DNA from: JAMLIN01 sp964476625
Lineage (GTDB): Bacteria; Pseudomonadota; Gammaproteobacteria; Burkholderiales; Burkholderiaceae_E
Direction of reading: 5' to 3'
DNA: 64,000 nucleotides
NCBI GenBank assembly: GCA_964476625.1
Contig: CAYZBJ010000008.1
Span: 1 to 64,000 of the forward strand
The position numbers and the translations under genes were made by a program. The notes beneath the pieces are model-generated. The model worked only from the letters and a program-made list of their open reading frames with translations. It made no database searches and was not told where the DNA came from. Below, one piece after another: positions 53,198 through 61,785 of this stretch (within the stretch, counting starts at the first letter, position 1; every line of letters begins with the position of its first letter).

Positions 53198-53818
53198 ATG
53201 AAACCCGCCTGGTGGGACGAGGCAGGGGTGGCGCTGGCGGGCCGCGATCCGACGCTGGCGCGGGTCATCGGGGAGTGCGGGCCGGGCCATCTCGTCCGGC
53301 GCGACGATCCCTTCCAGACCCTGGCCCGCTCGATCGTCGGCCAGCAGATCTCGGTGGCCGCCGCCCAGGCAGTCTGGGGCCGGGTTGCCGCGCGCGCCCG
53401 CAGGGTCGACCCGGACCGTCTGTCGCGGATGCGGCTGGGCACCTTGCGCGATTGCGGCCTGTCGGGGCGAAAGGCGGAATACCTCAAGGACCTGGCCGCC
53501 AGGTTCGCCAGCGGCGATGTCGATCCCGCCCGCTGGGCCGGGCAGGCCGACGACGAAGTGATCGCCGAGCTGACCCGGGTGCGCGGGGTCGGTCGCTGGA
53601 CAGCCGAGATGCTTTTGATATTCAATCTGCACCGGCCGGATGTCTTTCCGGTCGATGATGTCGGATTGCTGCGCGGTATCGCCCGCAACTATACGGACGG
53701 CACGACCCCGACCCGCAGCGAGGCACTGGCCATCGGCGAGAACTGGCGCCCGTGGCGAAGCCTGGCCACGTGGTACATGTGGCGCTGCCTCGATCCGCTG
53801 CCCGTGGAGAATCGATGA
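53198..53818 (+). CDS. DNA-3-methyladenine glycosylase, HhH-GPD superfamily
   Basis: A 206-residue helix-hairpin-helix glycosylase of the AlkA-like/MagIII type that cuts alkylated purines from DNA. The fold is clear: FQTLARSIVGQQISVAAA, the hairpin VRGVGRWTAEM and the catalytic aspartate in DVFPVDDVGL near residue 154. No iron-sulfur cysteines are present, which separates it from Nth/MutY. It starts 25 nt after cysS and its stop overlaps the accA start (ATGA), so it rides in an essential-gene operon. Confidence 0.9.
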   Translation: MKPAWWDEAGVALAGRDPTLARVIGECGPGHLVRRDDPFQTLARSIVGQQISVAAAQAVWGRVAARARRVDPDRLSRMRLGTLRDCGLSGRKAEYLKDLAARFASGDVDPARWAGQADDEVIAELTRVRGVGRWTAEMLLIFNLHRPDVFPVDDVGLLRGIARNYTDGTTPTRSEALAIGENWRPWRSLATWYMWRCLDPLPVENR

Positions 53819-54780
53819 AGACGACGTTCCTGGATTTCGAACAGCCGATCGCTGACCTCGAGCAGAAGATCGATGCGCTTCGCTTCGTCCAGGACGATTC
53901 GGCCGTCGACATCGCCGAGGAGATCGGTCGCCTGCGCAAGAAGAGCGAGGCGCTCCTCAAGGACACCTACGCCAAGCTGACGCCCTGGCAGGTCGCGATG
54001 GTGGCGCGCCACCCGCAACGGCCCCAGACCCTCGAGTACATCCGTTCGCTGCTGACCGATTTCCACGAACTGCACGGTGACCGCACTTTCGGCGACGACC
54101 GCTCCATCGTCGCCGGGCTGGCGCGCTTCAACAGCCAGTCGGTCATGGTGATCGGTCACCAGAAGGGCCACGACACCAAGGAGCGGGGCCTGCGCAATTT
54201 CGGCATGCCGCGCCCCGAGGGCTATCGCAAGGCGCTGCGCCTGATGCGCACCGCCGAGAAGTTCGACATCCCGATCCTGAGCTTCGTCGACACCATGGGC
54301 GCCTACCCGGGGATCGGCGCCGAGGAGCGCGGCCAGTCCGAGGCGATCGGCCGCAACCTGTTCGAGATGGCGGCGCTGAAGGTCCCGATCGTCACCATCG
54401 TGATCGGCGAGGGCGGCTCGGGCGGCGCGCTCGCGCTGGCGGTGGCCGACACGGTGCTGATGCTGCAGTACGCCATCTACTCCGTCATCTCGCCTGAGGG
54501 CTGCGCCGCGATCCTCTGGAAGAGCGCCGACAAGGCTTCGGAGGCCGCGGCGACGCTCGGCATCACGGCGCAACGCCTGAAATCGCTCGGCCTGGTCGAT
54601 CGCGTGATCAGCGAACCGGTCGGCGGCGCGCATCGCGACGTCGATGCGATGGCGCAGACCCTGCGGCGGGCGATCGCCGATGCCCTGCGCCAGGTCCAGG
54701 GCCTGCGGCCCGAGGAACTGGTCGCCAAGCGCCAGGAGCGCCTGCTCTCGTATGGCAAGTTCAAGGAGACCGGCGCCTGA
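53815..54780 (+). CDS. accA: Acetyl-CoA carboxylase carboxyltransferase subunit alpha
   Basis: With AccD transfers the carboxyl group from biotin to acetyl-CoA, the first committed step of fatty acid synthesis. 321 residues: FLDFEQPIADLEQKIDALR at the start, HGDRTFGDD, GHQKGHDTKER, RPEGYRKALR and the oxyanion loop VIGEGGSGGALA. The start overlaps the glycosylase stop, and tilS begins inside its last 29 nt, so the three genes are translationally linked. Confidence 0.97.
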   Translation: MKTTFLDFEQPIADLEQKIDALRFVQDDSAVDIAEEIGRLRKKSEALLKDTYAKLTPWQVAMVARHPQRPQTLEYIRSLLTDFHELHGDRTFGDDRSIVAGLARFNSQSVMVIGHQKGHDTKERGLRNFGMPRPEGYRKALRLMRTAEKFDIPILSFVDTMGAYPGIGAEERGQSEAIGRNLFEMAALKVPIVTIVIGEGGSGGALALAVADTVLMLQYAIYSVISPEGCAAILWKSADKASEAAATLGITAQRLKSLGLVDRVISEPVGGAHRDVDAMAQTLRRAIADALRQVQGLRPEELVAKRQERLLSYGKFKETGA

Positions 54781-56155
54781 GCCGGACGCCTCGGCGGTTC
54801 TCGATGCCGTCGGCGGCTGGCTGGCCGGGCCAGGCGCCGGCCGGCGCATCCTCGTCGCGGTCAGCGGCGGACTCGATTCGATCGTGCTGCTCGATGCGCT
54901 GGCGCACCTCGCCCCGGCAGGACGCCTCCATGTCGGCCACGTCGACCATGCGCTGCAGCCCGAGTCGGCCGGCTGGGCCGCGTTCGTCGCCGAGCGGGCG
55001 GGGGCGCTCGGCATCGGCGCGACTGTCCACCGCCTCGAGGGCGCTCCGGGCCCCGGCGACAGCCTTGAAGCCTGGGCCCGGGTGGCCCGTTACGCAGCGC
55101 TCGAGCGGATCGCGACCGAGGCGGCATGCGAGCTCATCGCCTGCGCCCATCACGCCGACGACCAGGTCGAGACCCTGCTGATCGCCCTCGGGCGCGGGGC
55201 CGGGCCCCGCGGGCTCGCGGCGATGGCCGCCGGACACCCGACGGCGCGCGGCGGCCTGCATCGTCCGCTGCTGGCGCTGCCGCGCGATGCCCTCGAAGCC
55301 CATGCCCGCGCCCGTCGCCTCGAATTCGTCGCGGATCCGTCCAACCTCGACTGCCGGTTCACGCGCAACGCCTTGCGCCATCGCGCCTTGCCGGCGCTCG
55401 ATGCGGCGATGCCGGGTTTCCGTGTCGGCGCGACGCGGGCGATCGCCCACCTCGCCGAGGCGCAGGCCTTGCTCGGCGAGATCGCCGGCGAGGATCTCGG
55501 CCGGCTGGCCGACGCGGACGGCCGGCTCGATGCCGCCGGACTGGCCGCCCTGTCCGATGCCCGCCAGGGCCTCGTACTGCGCGCCTGGCTCGGGGGGCAG
55601 GGCCTGGTGGCGCCGAGCGCGGCGCGGCTGGCCGACTGGCGCCGTCAGCTCGCCGCGGCCGCCGGGCCGCCGCTGCGCCTGCCCCATGCCGGCGCGTGGC
55701 TGTGTCGCTATCGCGACGCGATCTGGATCGAGCGGGGCGGGGTCGGCTCCCCGCCCGGCCCGCTGCGCTGGCAGTGGGAGGGCGAACCGAGCCTCGCGCT
55801 GCCCGGCCATGACGCGGTGCTGCACATCGTGCCGGGCGGGCCGCTGCCGGCCCACTGGCTGCGGTCGCGGCCCCTGCTGGTGCGTCGGGCCCGCGCGGGC
55901 GACCGCCTGCGGGTCGCCGCAGGCCGACCCTCGCGGACCATGAAGAATCTCTGGCAGGAGAGGGCGGTGCCGCCCTGGCTGCGCGCGGCGCTGCCGGTGG
56001 TGGAGGTCGACGGCCAGGTGGTGTTCGCGGCTGGCTTCGGCTGCGATGCCGGCGTCGCCACTACGCAAGCCGGCGGCGGATCGGACCCGTCCGGCGGGGT
56101 CGGACTGCGCTTCGAGGCCCGTGCGGCCGCCGACCCGCGCCGGCGCTTCCTGTAG
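54752..56155 (+). CDS. tilS: tRNA(Ile)-lysidine synthase
   Basis: Converts C34 of tRNA-Ile(CAU) to lysidine so that AUA is read correctly. 467 residues with the ATP-pyrophosphatase P-loop VAVSGGLDSIVLL, the second-domain motif AHHADDQVET and a C-terminal TilS substrate-binding domain ending in RRRFL. The ATG at 54752 lies inside accA with AGGAGCG upstream; family similarity begins close to it. The accA-tilS order is conserved in gammaproteobacteria. Confidence 0.94.
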   Translation: MASSRRPAPEPDASAVLDAVGGWLAGPGAGRRILVAVSGGLDSIVLLDALAHLAPAGRLHVGHVDHALQPESAGWAAFVAERAGALGIGATVHRLEGAPGPGDSLEAWARVARYAALERIATEAACELIACAHHADDQVETLLIALGRGAGPRGLAAMAAGHPTARGGLHRPLLALPRDALEAHARARRLEFVADPSNLDCRFTRNALRHRALPALDAAMPGFRVGATRAIAHLAEAQALLGEIAGEDLGRLADADGRLDAAGLAALSDARQGLVLRAWLGGQGLVAPSAARLADWRRQLAAAAGPPLRLPHAGAWLCRYRDAIWIERGGVGSPPGPLRWQWEGEPSLALPGHDAVLHIVPGGPLPAHWLRSRPLLVRRARAGDRLRVAAGRPSRTMKNLWQERAVPPWLRAALPVVEVDGQVVFAAGFGCDAGVATTQAGGGSDPSGGVGLRFEARAAADPRRRFL

Positions 56156-56172
56156 CGGCCGGCGGCATCTTC

Positions 56173-56178
56173 TATAAT
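56173..56178 (+). promoter_or_regulatory. -10 element TATAAT, lysC promoter
   Basis: A perfect TATAAT 59 nt before the lysC ATG, just after the tilS stop. The leader between is too short, and shows too little structure, to suggest a lysine riboswitch. No clear -35 box. Confidence 0.5.
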
Positions 56179-56237
56179 CGAGCGTTTTGCCGCTGCCGCA
56201 CGGCGTAGCGGCGCCCGCACCGCCAGAAGCCATCCAC

Positions 56238-57494
56238 ATGTCCCTCATCGTCCAGAAATACGGCGGCACCTCGATGGGTTCGGTCGAGCGAATCCGCAAT
56301 GTCGCCGAGCGCGTCGCCAAGTGGCACCAGGCCGGGTACCAGGTCGTCGTCGTGCCCTCGGCCATGTCGGGCGAGACCAACCGCCTGCTGGGGCTTGCCC
56401 ACGAGATCAGCGAGCGGCCGTCGCGGCGCGAACTCGACATGATCGCGTCGACCGGCGAGCAGGTGTCGGTGGGCCTGCTGGCCATCGCGCTGCAGTCGCT
56501 CGGCGTCGACGCGGTGAGCTTCACCGGCTGGCAGGTACCGGTACGCACCGACGATGCCTACGCCCGCGCGCGCATCGAATCGATCGACGACAGCCGGGTC
56601 CGGGCCGAGCTCAACGCGGGCCGCGTGGTCATCGTGACCGGCTTCCAGGGCGTGGATTCGAACGGCAACATCACCACCCTCGGGCGTGGCGGGTCGGATA
56701 CCTCGGCGGTGGCGGTCGCCGCGGCGATGGGCGCTGCGGAATGCCTGATCTTCACCGACGTCGACGGCGTCTATACGACCGACCCGCGGGTGGTCCCCGA
56801 CGCAAGGCGGCTCGCGCGGATCACCTTCGAGGAGATGCTCGAGATGGCGAGCCTCGGCTCGAAGGTCCTGCAGATCCGTTCGGTCGAGTTCGCCGGCAAG
56901 TACCGGGTCCGGACCCGGGTCCTGTCGAGCCTGACCCCGCCGGATATCCCGGTCGAGGAAGAAGCCGCCTCGGGAACCCTGATCACATTCGAGGAAGACG
57001 ACAGCATGGAAAAGGCCGTCATATCCGGCATTGCGTTCAGCCGCGACGCCGCCAAGATCACCGTCATGAACGTGCCCGACCGGCCGGGGATCGCCTTCCA
57101 GATCCTCGGGCCGATCGCGGCCGCGAACATCGACGTCGACGTCATCATCCAGAACCAGTCGGTCGGCGGCATGACCGACTTTTCGTTCACCGTGCCGCAC
57201 ACCGAGTACAAGCGCACCCTCGAGTTGCTCGAGCGCGAGGTTCGTGGCCCGCTCGGCACCGGCGAGATCGTGGGAGACCCGGACATCTGCAAGGTCTCGG
57301 CGGTCGGTATCGGGATGCGCTCGCACGCCGGCGTCGCGAGCGAAATGTTCCGGACCCTGTTCGAGGAAGGCATCAATATCCAGATGATCTCGACCTCCGA
57401 GATCAAGATCTCGGTGGTGATCGCCGACAAGTACATGGAGCTGGCGGTGAGGGCCCTGCACAAGGCTTTCGGGCTCGACCAGGAAATCGCCTGA
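56238..57494 (+). CDS. lysC: Aspartate kinase
   Basis: Phosphorylates aspartate, the entry to lysine, threonine and methionine. 418 residues, monofunctional, with two C-terminal ACT domains (about 265-335 and 345-415) for feedback control. Catalytic motifs: IVQKYGGTSMG, STGEQVSVGLL, GRGGSDTSAVA and FTDVDGVYTTDPR. The start before SLIVQKYGG is set by the family. It has its own likely promoter, so it is probably separate from tilS. Confidence 0.97.
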   Translation: MSLIVQKYGGTSMGSVERIRNVAERVAKWHQAGYQVVVVPSAMSGETNRLLGLAHEISERPSRRELDMIASTGEQVSVGLLAIALQSLGVDAVSFTGWQVPVRTDDAYARARIESIDDSRVRAELNAGRVVIVTGFQGVDSNGNITTLGRGGSDTSAVAVAAAMGAAECLIFTDVDGVYTTDPRVVPDARRLARITFEEMLEMASLGSKVLQIRSVEFAGKYRVRTRVLSSLTPPDIPVEEEAASGTLITFEEDDSMEKAVISGIAFSRDAAKITVMNVPDRPGIAFQILGPIAAANIDVDVIIQNQSVGGMTDFSFTVPHTEYKRTLELLEREVRGPLGTGEIVGDPDICKVSAVGIGMRSHAGVASEMFRTLFEEGINIQMISTSEIKISVVIADKYMELAVRALHKAFGLDQEIA

Positions 57495-57536
57495 AAAAAC
57501 CCTGGGGGAGGCGCCGGTGGCCAGGCCGGCTTCGGG

Positions 57537-57542
57537 TACAAT
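57537..57542 (+). promoter_or_regulatory. -10 element TACAAT, tRNA-Ser promoter
   Basis: GGGTACAAT ends 37 nt before the mature tRNA. It is followed by a GC-rich stretch (GCGCCCC) that could act as a stringent-response discriminator. Confidence 0.45.
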
Positions 57543-57579
57543 GCGCCCCGAGCCGGCATCGAGAGAAATCTTGAAGCCA

Positions 57580-57672
57580 GGAGACGTGGCCGAGAGGTCG
57601 AAGGCACTCCCCTGCTAAGGGAGCATGCGGGCAAAACCTGCATCAAGGGTTCGAATCCCTTCGTCTCCGCCA
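57580..57672 (+). tRNA. tRNA-Ser(GCT)
   Basis: 93 nt including an encoded CCA. The acceptor stem GGAGACG pairs with CGTCTCC. The anticodon stem CTCCC/GGGAG encloses CTGCTAA, giving anticodon GCT (reads AGC and AGU). A long variable arm typical of class II tRNAs (GCATGCGGGCAAAACCTGC) and the T-arm with GGTTCGAATCC are present. No integrase or att-like duplication lies nearby. Confidence 0.97.
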
Positions 57673-57680
57673 AGCAACTG

Positions 57681-57709
57681 CGCCCGCATCAGCGGGCGTT
57701 GTTGTTTGT
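57681..57709 (+). terminator. Rho-independent terminator after tRNA-Ser
   Basis: CGCCCGC-ATCA-GCGGGCG forms a seven-pair GC stem followed by TTGTTGTTTGT, nine nt after the tRNA. This is the clearest intrinsic terminator in the window. Confidence 0.75.
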
Positions 57710-57909
57710 CTGGAGCTGACGAGCGGAGCGCCGGCGCGAACGGCGACCGAATCCCGCCAGCTTCCCCACTTGACTCCGGCCGGCGTTTCGATTCCGATGC
57801 AAGCTGGCGCACACGCGCGGGCGCTCCTGGCAATGCCCGGGCCCCGGGTGTGGTTTGCGACGGCGGGTGGTGAAGCGCCCGGCGACCAAGGCCTTGGGGG
57901 GAGACATTG

Positions 57910-58296
57910 ATGACCGACATTCTCATCGTCGAGGATGAGCCGGCAATCCTCGAATCTCTGGAATTCATCCTTACCCGCAGCGGCTGGAAGGTCGATGTCG
58001 CGCGCGACGGCCAGGCCGCGCTGGAGGCCGCCTACAGATGTCGTCCGCGCATGGTGCTGCTCGACCTCATGCTGCCCAGGATGAGCGGATTCGACGTCAT
58101 CAAGGCCATGCGCTCGGATGCGGCGCTGCGTTCGATCGCCGTGCTGATCCTCACCGCGCGCGGCCAGCAGCAGGATCGCAGGACGGCGATGGACCTCCAG
58201 GCCGACGGCTTCATCACCAAGCCCTTCGCCAACGCCGACGTGGTGGCGGCAGTGCGCAAGCTGCTCGACGACCGGCTGGCCGCGCGTGCCGAGTAA
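57910..58296 (+). CDS. Stand-alone response regulator receiver (first)
   Basis: A 128-residue single receiver domain with no output domain. It has acidic pair ED after ILIV, phospho-acceptor aspartate in VLLDLMLP (D53 region), the signal-relay threonine in ILTARG and lysine in TKPF. The ATG at 57910 has GGGGGGAGA upstream. Its stop overlaps the next small membrane protein gene, and the kinase follows, so this is likely a partner of that kinase or a phosphate sink. It could instead act by protein-protein contact. Confidence 0.9.
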   Translation: MTDILIVEDEPAILESLEFILTRSGWKVDVARDGQAALEAAYRCRPRMVLLDLMLPRMSGFDVIKAMRSDAALRSIAVLILTARGQQQDRRTAMDLQADGFITKPFANADVVAAVRKLLDDRLAARAE

Positions 58297-58615
58297 ACGG
58301 GCAAGGCGCGAACTGCGAGCCAGCCGGGAAGAGCTGGCGTTCCTGCTGCCGCTCTTCGGCACGCTGTTGCTCGTGCCGCCGCTGGTCAACCTGTTCGTCG
58401 GCAAGCGGCTGGTCCTGTTCGGCATGCCGCTCGAGAGCCTGTATCTCTTCGCGGTATGGCTGCTCATCATCGTCGGTACCCTGATCCTGTCATGGTGCCG
58501 GCCGTTTCACGATCCCCTGGCGCCCGGCGAGGAACCCCTTGCGGAGGAGCGCGAGCGCGCGCGGATCGACCGGGAGCCGGGTCCGGACACCGTTGGTGAC
58601 ATCGGCCGCGACTGA
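58286..58615 (+). CDS. Small two-helix membrane protein upstream of the kinase
   Basis: 109 residues, GTG start inside the receiver gene. The N-terminus is basic (MPSKRARRELR). Two hydrophobic helices (about 18-38 and 46-67, the second with YLFAVWLLIIVGTLILSWC) are followed by an acidic, Glu/Arg-rich tail. Its stop and the kinase start share bases (TGATG), so production is coupled. The position resembles the small membrane protein before the symporter-kinase in CbrA-type loci. It is not recognised as a known family. Confidence 0.7.
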   Translation: MPSKRARRELRASREELAFLLPLFGTLLLVPPLVNLFVGKRLVLFGMPLESLYLFAVWLLIIVGTLILSWCRPFHDPLAPGEEPLAEERERARIDREPGPDTVGDIGRD

Positions 58616-61356
58616 TGCTGTCGCCCGAATTCGTCATCCTCACGGCCATCGGCTACGTGGGACTGCTGTTCCTGCTCGCCTATGTGTCGGATGCACGCTC
58701 GACCAGCGGCCATGTCGGTTTCCTTCGCTCGCCCATCGTCTACACCCTCTCGATCTCGGTGTACTGCACGAGCTGGACCTTCTACGGGGCGGCGGGCACT
58801 GCGGCGCGGCGCGGCCTCGAGTTCATGACGATCTACATGGGGCCGTCGCTGGTCTTCATTGCCTGGTGGTTCATCCTGCGCAAGCTGATCCGGATCAGCC
58901 ACTCCCAGCACATCACCTCGATCGCGGATTTCCTGTCGTCGCGCTTCGGGAAGTCGAATCCGCTCGCCATCCTCGTGACCCTCATCGTGGTGGTGGTCGT
59001 CACGCCCTACATCGCGCTGCAGCTCAAGGCGATCACGACATCGATCCAGACCGTCTCGCTCGTCCATGGGGCGGGAGAAGACCATGTGGCGGCACTCGAT
59101 GAAGTGACCCTGGCGTTCGGCATCGCCGTCGTCATGGCGTCCTTCACCATCCTGTTCGGCACGCGCAACGCCGATGCGCGGGAGCAGCATCTCGGCGTGG
59201 TGGCGGCGATCGCCTTCGAGGCGATCGTCAAGCTGATCGCCCTGGTCGCCGTCGGTATCTTCGTGGTCTATGGCGTCAACGACGGCTTCGGCGACGTCTA
59301 TGCGCGCGCCGTCGCGGCCGGCGTCGACATCCACGAGAAGGAGACCTTCGGCAGCCGCTGGGTTACCGTGCTGTTCCTGTCGGCATGCGCCGTGATCTGC
59401 CTGCCGCGCCAGTTCCAGATCACCATCGTCGAGAACTCCAACGAGAACCACCTGCGCACGGCGGGATGGGCGTTTCCCACCTACATGCTGCTGATGTGCG
59501 TCTTCACGATGCCGATCGCGCTCTATGGGCTGACCACCATGCCACCCGGCTCGAATCCCGACATGTTCGTGCTGACCCTGCCGATGGTCGCCGGACAGGA
59601 TGCGCTGGCATTGCTCGTGTTCATCGGCGGCTTCTCGAGCGCGACCTCGATGATCATCGTCGCATCGATCGCGTTGTCCATCATGGTGTCCAATCACGTC
59701 GTGCTGCCCTTCATGCTGCGCCGTTCGACCCGCGGCCAGGAAGGACGAGAGCAGGACATCGCACGCCTGCTGCTGCGCAGCCGCCGGATCTCGATCGCGG
59801 GGCTGCTCGGACTCGGCTTCCTGTACTTCCGGCTGACCTCGGACTCGGCCGCTCTTGCGCCGATCGGCCTGATCTCCTTTGCCGGCGTCGCCCAGCTCCT
59901 GCCCGCCATGCTGGCGGCCCTGTATTGGCGAAACGCCAACGTCAGGGGTGCGCTTGCGGGCATTGCCATCGGGTTCGCCGTCTGGGCGTGGACCCTGTTC
60001 CTGCCGTCGCTGTCCTCGCTCAGCCCGGTCGTCGTCTCGCTGCTCGACGATGGCCCCTGGGGTATCGGGGCATTGCGGCCGCAGGCCCTGTTCGGCATGG
60101 AAGGCGTCGATCCCCTGGTGCACGCCGTCTTCTGGAGCCTGCTCCTCAATACCACCGCGCTGCTCTGCGTTTCCATGGCGACGAGCCAGGGCGCGCTCGA
60201 AAGAATCCAGGCTGCGCTGTTCGTCGACGTGTTCCGGCGACGCGCCTCCCTGCAGCCGCGGATCATCCGTGGATCGACCACGACCCGGGAGCTGTTCTTC
60301 GTCGCCGAACGGGTGCTCGGCTGGGATCGCGCGCGGTCCCTGTTCGATTCCGTCGGCCTGTCGCGAGCAAGCAAGGCATGGCATCGGGATGTCTCGCCGG
60401 ACTTCATCGCAAGGCTCGAACGCGAGCTGGCCGGCTCGATCGGTTCGGCCTCGGCCCACATCCTCCTGACGAAGGGACTGGTTGGCGACACCGTGTCGCT
60501 CGAGGAGGTGATGCGCATCGCCGACGAGACGCAGCAGTTCATCGAGTATTCGCACGCGCTCGAGGTGAAGTCGCAGGAACTGCACACCGCCGCACAGCAA
60601 CTCAAGGCGGCCAACGCGCTCCTGCAGGAACTGCATCGGCAAAAGGACGATTTCCTGTCGCAGGTCAGCCATGAGGTACGCACGCCGATGACCTCGATCC
60701 GCTCCTTCGCCGAGATCCTGCTGTCGGTCGACGACCTCGAGCCCGCGCAGCGCGAACGCTTCCTGGCGACGATCCACAACGAAAGCGTGCGGCTCACCCG
60801 ATTGCTCGACGACATCCTCGACCTGAGCGCGCTCGAGCATGGCGGGCGGGGCTGGGACAATACGCCCGTCGATGCCGAGCAGGTGCTCGACCAGGCGAAG
60901 ATGGTCTGCGAGGCGCTCGCCCGCAAGCGATTCGTCGTGATCGAGGATGGTCCGCGGCCCGCTCGGGCAATCGTGCTCGCCGATGCCGGCCGGCTGAGCC
61001 AGGTCTTCATCAACATCATCTCCAATGCGATCTCGTACAACGACTCGGCCGAGCCGCGCGTGAACATCAGCTCGCGGATTGCCGGTGATATGTACATCGT
61101 GGAGATCTCCGACAATGGCCCGGGCATTCCGCATCACTACCGCAGTTCGATATTCGAGAAGTTCATCCGGGCCGAACCGGGCACGGCGACCGGCTCGCGC
61201 GGACTGGGCCTGGGGCTGAACATCTCGCGCAGCATCGTCGCCAAGTTCGATGGCTCGATCGAGCTGACCCGCGGCGTGCTGCCCGGCGCCTGCTTCCGCG
61301 TTGCACTACCCATCGCGCCGGCATCGCAAGCCATCGGGCAGGCGGCCAGCGCCTGA
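58615..61356 (+). CDS. Symporter-histidine kinase (SSF-STAC-HisKA-HATPase), CbrA/CrbS-like
   Basis: A 913-residue membrane protein. About 1-515 is a sodium/solute symporter fold with some 13 helices and the PutP-like SHSQHITSIADFLSSRFGKS. Residues 535-640 look like a STAC domain, then comes a coiled coil (640-678). The histidine kinase has H686 in SQVSHEVRTPMTS, N-box NIISNAIS, DNGPGIP and GLGLGLNI. No PAS or receiver domain is seen. Such proteins (CbrA, CrbS) sense or take up carbon sources like histidine or acetate. The kinase is in one operon with a receiver and a small membrane protein; no classical DNA-binding response regulator accompanies it. Confidence 0.92.
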   Translation: MLSPEFVILTAIGYVGLLFLLAYVSDARSTSGHVGFLRSPIVYTLSISVYCTSWTFYGAAGTAARRGLEFMTIYMGPSLVFIAWWFILRKLIRISHSQHITSIADFLSSRFGKSNPLAILVTLIVVVVVTPYIALQLKAITTSIQTVSLVHGAGEDHVAALDEVTLAFGIAVVMASFTILFGTRNADAREQHLGVVAAIAFEAIVKLIALVAVGIFVVYGVNDGFGDVYARAVAAGVDIHEKETFGSRWVTVLFLSACAVICLPRQFQITIVENSNENHLRTAGWAFPTYMLLMCVFTMPIALYGLTTMPPGSNPDMFVLTLPMVAGQDALALLVFIGGFSSATSMIIVASIALSIMVSNHVVLPFMLRRSTRGQEGREQDIARLLLRSRRISIAGLLGLGFLYFRLTSDSAALAPIGLISFAGVAQLLPAMLAALYWRNANVRGALAGIAIGFAVWAWTLFLPSLSSLSPVVVSLLDDGPWGIGALRPQALFGMEGVDPLVHAVFWSLLLNTTALLCVSMATSQGALERIQAALFVDVFRRRASLQPRIIRGSTTTRELFFVAERVLGWDRARSLFDSVGLSRASKAWHRDVSPDFIARLERELAGSIGSASAHILLTKGLVGDTVSLEEVMRIADETQQFIEYSHALEVKSQELHTAAQQLKAANALLQELHRQKDDFLSQVSHEVRTPMTSIRSFAEILLSVDDLEPAQRERFLATIHNESVRLTRLLDDILDLSALEHGGRGWDNTPVDAEQVLDQAKMVCEALARKRFVVIEDGPRPARAIVLADAGRLSQVFINIISNAISYNDSAEPRVNISSRIAGDMYIVEISDNGPGIPHHYRSSIFEKFIRAEPGTATGSRGLGLGLNISRSIVAKFDGSIELTRGVLPGACFRVALPIAPASQAIGQAASA

Positions 61357-61399
61357 CCCGCGCGTCGGGTGCGCCTCGCGGCTGCGGCCGGCCGCGCAG

Positions 61400-61768
61400 T
61401 CAGTGGCCCGTCAGGCGGCCGACCAGTTCGACGAGCTCGTGGTTGGAGAAGGGCTTGGTCACGAAGCCTTCGACGCCGATGTCCTCGGCCATCCGGCGAT
61501 CCCGCGCCTGGCCCTTGGCGGTGAGGACGATCACCGGCACTTTCTTCAGGCTGGGGTCGGACTTCACCGCCTTCAGGACTTCGAAGCCGTTGATGCCGGG
61601 CAGCATCAGGTCGAGGATCATCAGGCCCGGGGGGGAGCGGCGAAGAAGCCCCAACGCCGTCTCGCCGTCGGGGGCCGAGATGACGGCATAGCCCGCGCGC
61701 TGCAGCACGAAGCTCAGCGATTCGACGATGTTCGGTTCGTCCTCGACGATCAGCACACCCGTGGCGAT
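61400..61768 (-). CDS. Stand-alone response regulator receiver (second), possible ATC start
   Basis: A single receiver domain of about 122 residues: ED pair after VLIV, aspartate in MILDLMLP, threonine in VLTAKG and lysine in TKPFSN. No output domain. It is very like the first receiver at 57910. AAGGAG at 61776-61781 is seven nt from an ATC codon at 61766-61768, and there is no ATG, GTG or TTG at proper spacing; the next candidate is a GTG at 61754-61756, 19 nt from the AAGGAG. It follows the ScfR-like gene by 17 nt on the same strand. Confidence 0.85.
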   Translation of the reverse strand: MATGVLIVEDEPNIVESLSFVLQRAGYAVISAPDGETALGLLRRSPPGLMILDLMLPGINGFEVLKAVKSDPSLKKVPVIVLTAKGQARDRRMAEDIGVEGFVTKPFSNHELVELVGRLTGH

Positions 61769-61785
61769 GGCCTGGCTCCTTCGTG

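Noticed and set aside
56179..56237. Lysine riboswitch before lysC
   Set aside because: The leader after the -10 is only about 60 nt, too short for an L-box, and shows no recognisable core.
57580..57672. tRNA-Ser as an integration site for a genomic island
   Set aside because: No integrase gene follows and no copy of the tRNA 3' end was seen downstream in the window.
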